DNA from: Rotaria macrura
Taxonomy: Eukaryota > Rotifera > Eurotatoria > Philodinida > Philodinidae
Direction: 5' to 3'
Assembly (NCBI GenBank): GCA_900239685.1
Contig: OENT01000006.1
Coordinates: 1-64,000, forward strand
Length of the DNA stretch: 64,000 nucleotides
The position numbers and the translations under genes were made by a program. Below the pieces are notes generated by a model. It was not told the origin of the DNA and ran no database searches. It saw only the letters and a program-made list of their open reading frames with translations. Numbering within the stretch: position 1 is the stretch's first letter; each line of letters begins with the position of its first letter. Of this stretch, positions 1-13,677 are shown piece after piece.

Positions 1-3000
1 TCCACTATCATGGACGCTTCACCGACATCGGAACCGACCGAGGAGCCAGTTGTTGCCACTGAGTCGCCAGTCACCGATCAACCAATATCGTCTGAACCAT
101 CTATAGAACAGTCTGACGTGGAAGACCGAGGTTCATCTAACGTTCTGCTTGCGATAGCGATTGATCGAACACCATCTTCTTCCGATACAACGACAGTAGA
201 TGAGACCAGTTTGAATACGCCAATTGCATCGGATCAAAATGATTTGAAAGCTGTCCGTGTTTCTAGTGGTGAGATGGTTGAAATCAGTCGATGCGATGGC
301 CAACAAATTGAAAGTATTGAACCACAAGATATGCCAAATTCTATAGCTGGCTTCTTGACCAGTAGTGACGTTGATCATGCACAGAAGAATCAAGTACAAC
401 CAACAAAGTTGCAAGATGGAAACGTATCACGCTTTTTCGACAAAGTGACAACAGTAATAGAAAATATCATCTCAAGTGTTAGTAGTAATGCACCAGAGAC
501 AAGTTCAAATACTGAACTAGGTGTATGTGATAATACAAATTTATCTAGTGAAGATATGAAGACATCGAAACCAACTGAGACTGATGAAATTATCATGTTT
601 TCAACTGCCTCGATCATCTCTGACGATGAAATGGGAATTTCAATTACGAAAGTTGATGATACTATGGTTTTGAAGCCGTTAGAAGATCAAGAAAAGAAAA
701 TGGAAGAAGTTAGTGGAGAAGAATCATCTACCAGTCGGATTGAAGTTGTTAAAGATGCTTTCACAGCAATCGCTCTACCGATTACGTCCACTCCAATCAG
801 TAATGAAGAACAAGATCGTACGGACGATGATAAAGAACCAAAATTATCATCTACCAGTGAGACTATGATCACAGTAGATGTGACTCAAGAACCTGTGACA
901 AAGTATTGTGTACACACAATAGAATGTCAACATGAAGAAGATTCGATTAGTCCGATTCTAATTGTTCCTACCGAATCGGAAATGTCTTATGCAGAAAAAA
1001 CAATATCATCCATTCCAGATGCAATCACTACAGTTCAAGATACTTCAGCAGCATCGACTACTTTGATCATTGATGAACATGAAGGAAACTCAACATCTGC
1101 AACTGATCAAAAGGATATTTCTGAATCAAGAAATGTAAGTGAACGAATCTTTTTAGAAATCAGTATGATTCATAGTTCTTTTGTTTGCATAGTCGGAGAC
1201 ATCTGTAACTGTTGAATCTGAAAGTTATCGTGTGTTAGATTATGTTGGACAATTTGCATCAGATATTAAAGAAAAAATATCAAGCATGATGATTTCTGAT
1301 GATAATCCAAAAACAGCTGAAGTTTCTTCTATTATTGCACTGGAAGAACCTATTGACAAACAAACAGAAAGCTTAAATCTTAATGAAGTAAAAGAAACAT
1401 TAATCGAAACTGCAAAAGAAATTCTTGCTGTACCACTACAATCAGCTGTGGATACATATGAAAAGATGATTTCTACACAAGAGCAATTACCATCACCTAC
1501 TGTAACTTCAACAGAAATTGATACTTCTGATTCGACTCTATTAACAAAAGAATATGAAGGAAGTATTGCAGAAATCGAACCTGTCTCAAGTAATCAACAA
1601 ACATCGATCGATGAACCGTTGGCATCAGTGTCTTCAATTACAAAAACAACAATAGAAGAGAACCAACTGGAACTGAAACCATCTGAACAACTTCAAATGA
1701 TCGGTGATAATTACCCATGGTATCCAGCTCACTTTAACATTGCTGATGCAGAGTCAAAGTTGGTTAAATTACAAGAAACACTAACTCATGCTTTGGAACA
1801 AATCAATCAACAATCTGCTACAGCAACAGTCGAATTCGAAGCCGAACCATTTGAAAAATTTGTTATACCAGAGCACAATCGTCAAGTATTGGATGACACA
1901 AAAGATACACGTGAGAAAGTTCATGAATTAGCTCAAATTAGTACAACAATCACAACTATAATAAGTTCATCAACAGACGAACAAATCGAAGATAACGATG
2001 GATTTCAAGTTGTAAAACAACGTAAACGTGTACCATCTTCAACGGCCCACGAAAGAACACCATCACCAAACAGTATTCCATCTACAGCTAATCTAAGTCA
2101 GGATATTGATTTGAAACCAGTAATTCTTCATGGACATCCAGGTTCAACCAGTTTCTCAGACATTACTACAAGTACAACTTCTCCAAGTGGCAGCATTAAG
2201 AAAAAACATAAGAGACCAAAGAAAGATAAAAAAGAAGAGATAGTATCCGATGCTTCTATCCCAATCATACCTGATGATAAAAAACAAGAATCAGATGCTC
2301 TACAAACAAAATCAGCACCAGAACAAATTGAAACAACTAAATCTGAGATTTCACCAGTCGCTATCACTAGTGAATCTGTTCATACAGATCAACCATCGGA
2401 AGAAATTAAGCATCAAATCGAAGAATTACAACAAACAGTTGAAGAAGTCAAACAGCTCTTAACAGATACAACCAGTGAAGAACAACGAAGTGAAATCATA
2501 TCAGCATCAGTCATCTCCAACATTGTAGAATTACAACAAGTCGATGATGACAATGGTGATTCCACATCTTCGGATGCTTCCCAATGGCTATCATCTTCCT
2601 TTACAAATGTTCCTGATGATATCAAACCTAATACTTGCATAGATGAACAATCTACTGTAGTGGAACCTATTGTTGTAACTCCAGCAACTGTTCATGACAC
2701 ACACATCAAGCCAAAACAATCTCCAACTACATCACCGACTAAAAAGAAGAAAACAAAACAATCTACAGATCATACGAAAGTTTGTACTTCTGAACTTCAA
2801 TCATCACCACCAGTTAGTGAAGAACCCACAATTGAGATTAAACCAAATCTACCAACGCCAATTAAGACATCGACACCAATTGTTCGCACTACTAAACAAG
2901 TTAGCTCACCAGAAGAAGAAGAAGAAGAAGATATTGATGATAATGAAGGTTTTCAGGTAGTACATTACCGTAAACATATGTCATCAACCTCAGGATCCGA

Positions 3001-6000
3001 AAAACATCCGCCAACACTACCATCGAAAATCACAATTAAACAAAGATCTAGTTCTGATAGTGATCATAAACAGACAGCTGGTCAAAGACGGCATGTTTCA
3101 TCAATACCTGTTGCTGTTACAAAAAAGACGACAGGACAACAAAAAGCATCTAAAATAGAAACAAAATTAATCGATGCTCCATTATCTGCACCATCGGCTG
3201 ATACTGATATTAGATCTTCATCTGGTACTGATGTCAATAGAGCTAAGCACAATGAACAACAGCCAGTTGAACAACATGAAAAAATTACGATCAGTAGTAT
3301 GTCAGAAACCCAACCTTTACTTCCAACATTGTCATCCTCTGGTACCGGTTCATCCCTAATTATTGATGTCGTTAGCCAACCGAAGCCAGAAGAAGAAGAA
3401 ATCATTACACAAACTCAAACTTTATCAGCATCATCATCAATATCTACGACTCAAGAATCAAACGTACAATCTGAACCAATCAAGCCAGCACCAGCAGAAT
3501 CTATGACATCAGCGCTTCGTGTTAAAGCTTTTACTTCACCAGAAGATGAAGAAGATGAAGAAGATGGTGAGGATAATGAAGGATTTCGAGTGGTTCATTA
3601 TCGAAAACGTATATCATCAGCGTCAAGATCAGACAAAACACTACCACCAATACCACCTCAAGGACGTAAAGAAAATTTCGGTCGTACTGTCAATCCTAAA
3701 CCTCTTTTTATTCAAGGACGTTATGGTGTGGGATCACGTTCTATACCACGCACGACTACTGGTGATAAAATATCTTCTCGTGGACGTCAAGCAGTTAGAC
3801 CTAGACACAATCGACAACATATGTCACCATCGAATATGCCACATTCACCTACTACGAAAGAAACACATCTTATGTCATCATTCGTTAGTGAAATGAAACC
3901 GATGGAACCACTGAGACCATTGATGGCTGATCATATTCCAAGATTAACAGATCTTATTCTTCAACCACCATCGTTTATTGATCAAAAACTACCCAAACAA
4001 ATCGAACAAATACAATCAACAGATCGTGTTCAACAGCCACAGTTAATACATGTTGAACAACAAGCAATACCTCCTCCTCTAGAATCGAAACCATCAATTG
4101 AATATCAACAACAAAAAGAAACCGAAACGAAACATGAACCATTGCCTACGCCTGTAACATCTCTCGAAGATCAATCTATTCATGATATCAAGCCGATTGT
4201 TCAACAACCTGCAATTAAAGAAACAGCTCCACCAATCACATCCACAACTGAAACTCGAAAATCTACAATTGAAGAAGAAGACGATGACGGATTTCGTCTT
4301 GTACGTTATCGTAAACATAATTTACCACAACCAGCAACACCCACGTTTCCACAGCAGCAAAGTTTTGATTTTGATACTGGAAAAAAACCTACTGGTATTC
4401 CAAGAAAACAAACTTCATCTCAGTCTTCATCATCAGGAACAGCACCAGCAGCAACAACAACAACAACACCTTCTACTACTGCTACTATTTCTACAACAGC
4501 TCTTACACGTACTTCAATGATCCCGAAGAAAAAAACAACAAAGACTAAAGACGATATCGTTAAAATTGATACGGTTTCAACTGCTGGTATTCATTCACCA
4601 TCAACTACTGATAACGATGTTACTTCATCATCTAAGGAAGAATCTTCAAAAAGAACGACTACTAAACATCCACACAAAGTCATCGAATCTCATGTCATAG
4701 CAAAGGATGTTTCTTCTGATCATACCGAAAAACAAAAAAGAAGTCCTAAAGAACATCATAAAGCAGCTGTATCAATAGTTCCTACTCAACTTGCATCAAA
4801 AACGTCTGATGATGTACAAACGGAATTGCAACAAACGAAATCAGCAACATCACCAACCACAACTAGTGCTGATACCAGTGAAGAATCATCAAAAAAAATA
4901 AAGAAGAAACATAGACGACCAAAACGCGAACCACTTGGATTAGAAATGTCTACAGCATCCGATGAAGTATCTAGTTTAGCAGATAATATTACCACCAAAA
5001 CAACCACGGCCACATCAACTAGTCATTGTCAAACTGTAGATCCTGATATTCTATTAACAGCAACTACAATGAAAGAAAAAGCTGATAGCGTTATGTTAAT
5101 CGAAGAAATTCACACAAAACAATCCATAGAACCAACAACACAGATAGACGATGAACAGCATCAAACAATAGTACATAAAAAACCTTCAAAAAGACGAAAG
5201 AAAAAATCACATGCTGGTGAAAAACAAGACCAAGATGAAAATCTAATGACTTCTTCAACAACTAGTACAACAGATAAAGATAGTAGTAGTGCTGCGGCAA
5301 CATCTATCAAACAAATCTCTCTTGAATCTATGAACACTACTCGTTCACGATCCAAGGATGATAATCAAGAAGCAGAATGGACAGAAGCGCAAAATACAAA
5401 GAAAAAGTCAAAAACAACAATCGAATCCGGTGAACAAAAACTAGCATTCTATCCACATGCAACTTTGCCAACAGTGACATCAAAAATTGTACCAGAAAAA
5501 GTGACTGACGTACAATTTAAATTTAAAAAAGGTGGTGAATTGACTGTAGAAAGTCAAGCAACATTAGAACGCTCCCCAACTGAGTGGGGTACAGTTACAT
5601 TTACATCGGATGAAACAACTATGTCACAACAAACTCCTGAACAAGAACCTAACATGGAACAATCGATCGATATAATTGCTCAAGTTGATACTGAAACTAA
5701 GTTAGAAACATGTACAAAATCCATTGACAGTAGTGAAACTGGTGGTGAAGCAGATTTAGATGCCTATCGTGATCAAACAGGTCGTCTTCGTCGAAAAAAA
5801 CCACGTAAACATACAAATACTTCAAATAGACCAGATGATATACCTTCTACAGTGGAACATCAAACATCAGACGAATCTAAACTTGAACATCAAGCATCAT
5901 CGACAACTGATCTCGAACAAAAACCATTAGAAGAATTTAAACTTGAAGTGCAATCACCAGTGGAATCTAAATTTGAACAACAAACATCAGAAAAATCCAG

Positions 6001-8791
6001 AGTTGAAGAAGAAATATTCGAGGATAATAAACTTGATCATCAAGCAATTAGTGAACATTGGGCCGCCGTTTTAGCAACTCCATTGTCGAAAGTGGATGAT
6101 GAACAAAACGTTAAAACAGAAGAAGTTCAACAATCACTACCATTTGAAGAGGAAGATACGAGCGAACAAAGCACGAAATTAGATTTATTTTTACCTGATT
6201 ATATTCGACAACCTATGAAAACAACAACAACAACAACACCGCGTCCATCATCTTTAACTGATGGCCAATCGAAAGTATCGTCACATGAACAAGTAACATC
6301 TGTGACACAAACACATTCAACACGCACTGTACTTCCATCATCGTCCAATCGATCAACTAGTACAGATACATCGGAAAATGAGAGCCGAAAACATGTACGA
6401 GAATTTCTTGATGAAGAAACTCATTCGACAGAGGATTCAAGTTTTCTGTCAACAACATATCAAACAGAAAATAGTGCTGCATCTTCATTACCTCCAAGTG
6501 GTGCAACTCGAAAGAAAAAGCAACGGCCCAAAATGCTGAAAAAAGATGTCGAAGCTAAAACACTGTTGACACATGAATTTGATGACAGTCCATTGACTAT
6601 CACTGAAATTCAATCGCCATCATTGATAAATGAGACAGGTCAAGATGAATCATTTTTATCATCTATGCGTCAACAACTTAATTCCGTTATTTCCAATATC
6701 ACGGATTCATTTACATCAACAATATCTTTTCATAAAGAAACTTCTGCAGACCAACAGACAAACAATCAGACTGATGAGCCAGTGCCATCAACAGAAGAGT
6801 CATCAACTGGAATCGTCATAACATCTGCAGAGTCTACTGCAGCAACCAAAAAGAAACCTTCAACACGTTCACCACGTAAACGTTCGAAACGAGATAGTGG
6901 TCCTGATTATGAAACTCTACCGAGTCCTCAATCTGATGATATTGAACAAGCATTTGCTGGCATTCAAGTTGCCACAACAGTCCCAACTGCAGTCGATACT
7001 GATCAATCGGATTTTATTAAAGTTGAAGCACATAAGCATCAATCGCGACAACGAACATCGTCTGGTCGACAAACATCTACAACTGACGAAACCAATGAAC
7101 AAAAAGCTATATTAGCTGATGATGAAGAAGATGAAGATTTCGCTACTAAACCTGTCATATTACATGGAACTGGTAGTGGCACAAATATTCAAACACCGAT
7201 TGAATCAATCGTTGAACATCAAGATTGGTCTTCAACGACAACATTAGAAAACAAGCGACGACATAAGAAGAAGAGTGCGACTGAAGAAATTGAATTTATA
7301 GCACAAATACCGGATGAGTTCAAATCTGATAAAGATGATTCGATATCCGATCAACCCTCATCCAATGAGCTCTCATCAGATCAACAGGTATCGACAACGA
7401 ATGAACAATTACGACCAGTTCAAGGTTTTCATTCATTTACACCGAACAAATATCAATACAATCAATATGAAGAAGGACCAGACCCTTCAACAGAACATGT
7501 CATATCTACAACAGGGAAAAATGATGATGAAGTTCTTGCACGAGGCTTTAATCTGTGGTTACAAGAACGAAAAGATAATGAATCAGCATCATCATTAAAA
7601 AACGATGAACCAACAACAGCGACTAGCAGTTTAACACGTGCCATGCAAAGTCTCATTATTCAACCGATTGAAACTGATAATGAAGACGACGAAGATGATT
7701 CATGGAATGGACCTCATGCTAGAAAACCAACGTATACAACTGGTGTTCACATTGAAAAACGAATTCATACATCGAGTGGATACAATATAAATCATCCACG
7801 ATCAGTCAATGTTTTGCCATGGTTAATTCCACAATCAAGTGAAAATACATATCAAGATGATTCATCAAAGTATGATCCAGATGATGAAGACGATTCAATG
7901 AATGATGCATCAGAAAAACAACAACTGCCTCGTATCATGAATGCACAACTTTCGACGAAAGAAGAACGACAAATGCATTTAAATAATTTAGCTGATTTAA
8001 CGTTGCAACCTGACATAACTAATTTACCATCATCATCGTTATCATCCGCCGCTAAATGGAATGAACCTCCATTACGTACTGGTGATGATAGTAATCAACA
8101 ACAGACGAAATTTACTGATGATGATGCACAACGTTGTCTAGGTGAATCTTTTTATCGTGAATCACTAGGGCCTGAACCGCTTCAACCTGAACAACGAACT
8201 TCAAGTAGTTTAGTTAATCTCATTTTAAAAGCATCTGGCTCATCAGAAGAAACAGATGATGATGTCAATGATAATGAAGATGATAATCAAGGCAATAAAA
8301 ATAACAACAATAATAATAATTCTTCAATACATTTCGATGAATGGGCACATTTTCTCGAATATCAAAACGATGAACCCATGTTTCAATCATCCGGCTTAAC
8401 ATCAATGACAAATGACCAATATCTATTTACATCATATGAATGTTCATATGCACGAGAATTAGATGATGACACTATTGTATCGGATGCTGATCATTCAAAT
8501 TTAGTAGATTGTGCAGACTATTCGTATGAAAATGAAAGCAAACGTTATGGAGATTTCACATTATCAAACGAAAATTCTGCTACATCCGAAACAATAATTG
8601 ATCATTCTTCATTAGCATCAAATTCAAATTCTCAAATATCTCCAAGACATAAACCTTCGGAAACTTTTCAAAGATGGCGAAATCAAACTAATTCGAATTT
8701 ATCAAATGCAACAGAAAATCAAAATGACGATGAAATATTTATATCTTATTCAGACGGTGGTCTTAGCAGACGAGTGAGACCAAATACATAA
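1..8791 (+). CDS. Giant low-complexity, probably disordered protein (5' end outside window)
   Basis: The reading frame is open from the first base of the window, so the true start probably lies upstream; the first Met visible is at 10. A 58-bp phase-0 GT-AG intron (1135-1192) joins two long open segments into one chain of about 2,907 residues ending at TAA 8789-8791. Composition is dominated by S, T, E, D, K, Q and P, with no globular domain, signal peptide or membrane segment that I recognise. Internal order is visible. A motif with an acidic lead, then D/N-x-G-F-[QR]-[VL]-V and an R-K-[RH] end, occurs four times (about 1988, 2930, 3565 and 4270). KPVILHG-like words recur at 2115, 3697 and 7147. 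Lysine/arginine clusters recur throughout, and there are a few amphipathic stretches (near 420-480, 1235-1290 and 6655-6725). I do not recognise the family. Its size and design suggest a cytoskeletal or scaffold protein, but that is inference. Confidence 0.8.
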
Positions 8792-11736
8792 AACAATTTT
8801 TTCAACTGATCTCCTTTGCTTTCCTTTTTTTCACTTCCTTTTTCCTTATCATTATTTGGCCTTTTTTTTCTTGCGTTATCTGTTTTGTTTTCTACAATCT
8901 ATACTCACTCTATCTCTATGTTCTATTTTCTTTCTCATATGACTCTCTAATCTAGTCGATCAACAGATTCATTCTTCATTGAACAGACGATTTTCATACG
9001 CAAGAAAAGACTTCTTCTTAATTATCAAATCGCCCATGGCAAAGCAAGATACAACAAACGGATAAAGTTTATCAATACATTCCGGTCTGGGTCTTACGTG
9101 TCAATGTAATTTCAACTATTATTCTGAAGAACACTGGCTAGTATTCTTCTTATCTTTACATTATTAATGGCAAGTACCTTTGGTTTATTTGTTATTATTA
9201 TTATTATCATTTGAGCTGTTTTCTATTATTGAAATCGGTGACATTATTGTTTCTTTTTATTTTTCTACGTAATTCAAAACATGCGAAGGCATAAATAGAT
9301 CTTCGTTTAACAAACAAGTGTATCTATATCCTTTATACAACAGATGGATATGGTAAAATCAATTAGGTTTATGATGTTTTTTGTTATCTGTTATATTATC
9401 GTTTGACGCATTATTCTGATAAAATTATTTTTTATGTTACTGAACAATAACTACACTAAAGATTATTCAACGACACGTATAAAAGAAGAAGTTTTTATTT
9501 AAAACGGACCTATTAAAATATAAACAATTTCGCCTCGTGTATTTCTTTTCATAATGTTTTTTGTTTTTGCTTGCGTGTGTCACATGCGAAATAATATTTG
9601 CATGTGTTCTGTATTTGTCCATTTTACCCCTGTCTGTTATTCACTCATTCATCACACACAGTGTCACATTTCGCTTGGTTTTTTTTGTTTTGGCTTCTAT
9701 GTGTTCTGTTGACTTTTTTATACCATTTTTAGTTGAGTTGATTAGATTATGAGAGAAAAGAGAAAGTGAATAATAATAAATAAAACTCGAAACACTTGCA
9801 AAATACAAAAGAATTTATATGCTTATTCAATACATATATCTATACTTAGACATTGGATCAATTTTCATCCTCCACATCTATTTATCATCGACGAGCAATT
9901 ACCGGATTCGTATGGATCGAATATCTCTTTTTAATCCTCTTTTTTTTCCTTTTTATTCAATCTATTACGTCAATGCTATCCTAGAGTTGTACGATCATAG
10001 CACATACATATTCGTGATAACGCACGTCAGACGCATATTCACTGATATTCATGATTTGAAAGAAAGAATTTGCTCTTTTCTTTTATTACAAAATTATATG
10101 CAAATTCAATATAATGTTGCCTATAAAAAAAGGAAGTTAACACTCATACACACACACACACTTGTTACTTTGTCAAATTACACTTTGTACCACAAAAGTA
10201 GAAAAGTTAATGAATAAAAGCAAGAAGTTTTATCACATGTACTCGATGAGTATATTCATTTGTTGAACTGCATAAATTATTATAGTACTTCATAAAAAGA
10301 AAGTGCTGTAACATTTCTGAAAATCCGACGTTTATAATGGATAAAAAATATCTTATGTCATACGGTTTTAGCACAAAAACATGCTGTATATGTAATTAAG
10401 TAACATTTTTATTGGGAAAAAATCAATTATGCCAAAGTTTTTCTCTACATCGGCTTTTGTGTCTGTCTCTCTCTTCTTGCTGATACATCTGGCTCTCGAC
10501 GATGACGTATGCAACGCTTGCATATGTCAACAACATTGACTTCAGTTTAGCGAGGTCGACACGTCTGTGGCTCTTATTGATGATGATGATGACAACGACG
10601 ACAACAACAACTAGTAAAGTAATCGACAGCCAATATTCTTGATAGATGATTCCTGTGGATAAGCATAAGTATGATTACTAACGCGAGTGGGTTATGCTAT
10701 GTCGAAAGCTTCATTGCTCTTCCTACTTTCATATGTTCTATTTCTACATATATCTACGTAGTTTTGTTCCTCGTTTGTATGATTACAGCATCGAAGAAAA
10801 CAATAACTGCACCGAAAGAAAGAAAGAAAATGCATGCGTGATATAACCATTTCTTCTCTTGTACTAAGACATTTTTTAGTGTAACGTACAGAGAAAGCAA
10901 GGAATAGGTAGAAGAGAATTCATCCTATTCATTCACACATCTATATCGTATATGAATGACTTGTATTATCGTTTTCTTTTTTTTTCCTACTACCATAATG
11001 AATGATACAGGCAGAGAAATCATACATGTCAAATCAAATTAAATTTTCCATTTTATTCGACAACAATAATTACTTATATGTATACTTATCGTAAAAACGA
11101 CGATAATAGAATTTTATTTTAAGTTTATCGCTCAAATTGGCACTATACAGTTGAATATCAAGGTAAGCAAATGGTATATATATATATATATATATATGTG
11201 TATATAGATATACATATACATATACATATACATGTGTACTTGTATTACTACTAACTTTGCATCGACTTCACATATGGTTTTAGAATATAAACGAAAAAAA
11301 AAAGGCAATGAATGCAGACGTTGAATTGAAAGAGAACAAACTACAACATGCACAAAGTTTCGAGCAGAGGAGAGAATAGAATAGAATTGTCGGATCAATT
11401 TATTTCGACAGTATTGAAGTGAAGGTTTCTCACGCCCACTGGATGTGCTTATCAATCGGTTGATTTTTTTTTGTACTTCTCATAAAAAGGTATTTTCTTA
11501 ATTTATAACACAGAAAAAGGAAGGCTATGTACAAGTATGATCCATCGGATATAATTATTCTTGTACAAGAATTCATTTTTTGTTCTGTACATTACATCAT
11601 TCATTATCAATAGATTTGTTACTCGTTGTACCATTTAGTCGATTCAGTATCCAACTGAGACAAATGGGCCAATCCGGATTTCTATTACATCTTAGCTTGA
11701 TAATGGAAAATACTGCGATAAGCAATAAGCTTATAC

Positions 11737-11757
11737 GGGGGGGGGGGGGGGGGGGGG
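11737..11757 (+). repeat. Homopolymer of 21 G
   Basis: An uninterrupted run of 21 guanines in an otherwise AT-rich spacer, read directly. The length is probably approximate, because homopolymers of this size are hard to sequence. Confidence 0.9.
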
Positions 11758-12583
11758 AAAGTAGAAAGAAAGAATAAACGATGGTTCTGATGTTCAGTGA
11801 ATTCTTCTCGTTGCTCTTATCATATGCGTATACATTTGTCTTGATTGTCTTTCTATGCATATAATCATCCTCTTTTCCGACAAGTCCATATCGAAAAAGA
11901 ATGACAATCTGTAATAATACTCTTTCGTCGTCATTTATCCTTCCTTTTCGTCGTTTCAGTCGTCATCTTTCGTTTTTCTCGCATATAAACGCACGCACAT
12001 ACTTAAGTGTAACAGAATGAAAAGAGCCTGTTATATGGTTTTAAGTTCATAAAACGAGCAAAGATATGAGGTGATTGATTTCGTTTCATTACCTGTCTTC
12101 TTTGCTGTGCGGTTTTTTCTCTTTGCATACTTTCAAATTTTGCGTGTATATGTTTGTCGGAAAATGGTGATGTATGAAGCAGTGATACCTTCAACGAATC
12201 CAACAAAGATTTTTTACATTGTACGAGAAGAAACAACATATACTTATGATAGAGATGACAATATCAATAATGATGATTTATCATCACCAGGTAGGTTTAT
12301 TTGTATGTGGTTGTATAGGACAAAAAAACAAAGAAGAAGAAGGATTTGGCTGTTTTTTATGCTTCGAGAAAAAAGTGTTAATATCAAGGTTTAAATTATA
12401 GTTTAATCCTTGTGCTTAGACACAGTCATTTGAGAATAGGATCACTGCATATGCATGTCTAAACAATTATTGTTAGAAAAAAGAAGACAAGTGTTTCATT
12501 GACAAAGTGAATATTCTAATGTTGACTGTCGTGTCTTTCTTCTGTGCTATGCCTGTCTAATCCTTGCCTCTCTTTCTAAGTAA

Positions 12584-12845
12584 TCCTCGATTTATATTAG
12601 TCATATGATCGTCATCATCATCGTCATCTCCCGACAGCCAAAAAAAAAACGTTTGCTGCTGTGCAGATACCATCCGTCACATCATTTAATATGATTGCGA
12701 GCAATCACCTTGCCGTCGCATGCACGTATTGTATACGTTATAGAAGTGCTCTTATTCTCTCTTTCTCTGTCTTGCTCTTATTTTTTTTCTTACTATTGTT
12801 GTTTTTATTATCGTAGTAGTACTGAGTGTAAGACGATGCTGCCTC
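12584..12845 (+). repeat. Left copy of a 262-bp direct repeat flanking an N-gap
   Basis: These 262 bases are repeated without any difference I can see at 12917-13178, the first base after the gap. This is the expected sign of two overlapping contig ends that were not merged, so the genome may hold one copy. A genuine recent tandem duplication is the alternative. Confidence 0.9.
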
Positions 12846-12916
12846 NNNNNNNNNNNNNNNNNNNNNNNNNNNNNNNNNNNNNNNNNNNNNNNNNNNNNNN
12901 NNNNNNNNNNNNNNNN
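12846..12916. other. Assembly gap (71 N)
   Basis: A run of 71 N. The flanks are identical in direct orientation, so the gap probably has no real length. Confidence 0.95.
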
Positions 12917-13178
12917 TCCTCGATTTATATTAGTCATATGATCGTCATCATCATCGTCATCTCCCGACAGCCAAAAAAAAAACGTTTGCTGCTGTGCAGA
13001 TACCATCCGTCACATCATTTAATATGATTGCGAGCAATCACCTTGCCGTCGCATGCACGTATTGTATACGTTATAGAAGTGCTCTTATTCTCTCTTTCTC
13101 TGTCTTGCTCTTATTTTTTTTCTTACTATTGTTGTTTTTATTATCGTAGTAGTACTGAGTGTAAGACGATGCTGCCTC
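12917..13178 (+). repeat. Right copy of the 262-bp direct repeat
   Basis: Identical to 12584-12845 as far as I can read. The short open frames in the two copies are the same sequence seen twice and should not be counted as two genes. Confidence 0.9.
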
Positions 13179-13677
13179 ATCTTCCATTTTCTTCTGTATG
13201 CATCAACCAATTCAAGGAAGATATGTATGAAAAGAGAGATAGAGATAGAACGAGGAAAATATGGAACAAAAGAAAAGAAGGAAAGCACTGGTATTGTACA
13301 ATGACAAGAACAAATCCCTTCTGTTTTCTTTACTATCCAACTGGACGCCTATTCGTCTTCTGCATCTTTCATATATTTTCTCTCGTAGTGTAACTAAAGA
13401 TAAATGTTTATTTTGCTGTGTTGAAGCTCAGTAAAGAAAAGGATAGCAACAACTAACGGGAATCGTTTCTAAGAATATTCCCCCCAAAAAACTACTCTGT
13501 CATTATGAGTTAGTTATCTTATCAGTAGTTAAGCCTTATCTTTCATTTGAGTATTATCTTTATATGTATTAATTAATTTTCTAGAATAAAAAAAACTCAT
13601 AGGTAAAGAAATCATTTTGGTAAGAAAAAAGAAAAAGAAATATTATTTGTGTTTTTGTTTTAGAATCGCCCGAGATA

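Larger units (their letters stand above)
8792..13677. other. AT-rich spacer between the giant gene and HSPA12-like gene
   Basis: I see no convincing coding exon here. The left part must hold the 3' UTR of the giant gene. An acceptor-like site (pyrimidine tract then AG at 13662-13663), 14 bases before the HSPA12-like ATG, suggests that this gene has a 5' UTR intron reaching back into the spacer. Simple repeats include a TA run at about 11174-11199, short CA and TATG tracts, and a run of 21 G at 11737-11757. The N-gap with duplicated flanks is listed separately. Open frames of 60-130 codons here are T-rich and show no protein-like character. Confidence 0.6.

Noticed and set aside
1-8791. Nesprin/MSP300-type identity for the giant protein
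   Set aside because: Considered because invertebrate nesprins have long S/T/K-rich repeats, but no spectrin repeat is visible and the C-terminus lacks a membrane helix and KASH tail.
9561-10217. Frames of 63 and 132 codons after the giant gene
   Set aside because: AT-rich UTR-like sequence, no homology cues.
12695-13393. Two similar frames on either side of the first N-gap
   Set aside because: They are the same 262-bp sequence seen twice, T-rich and not protein-like.
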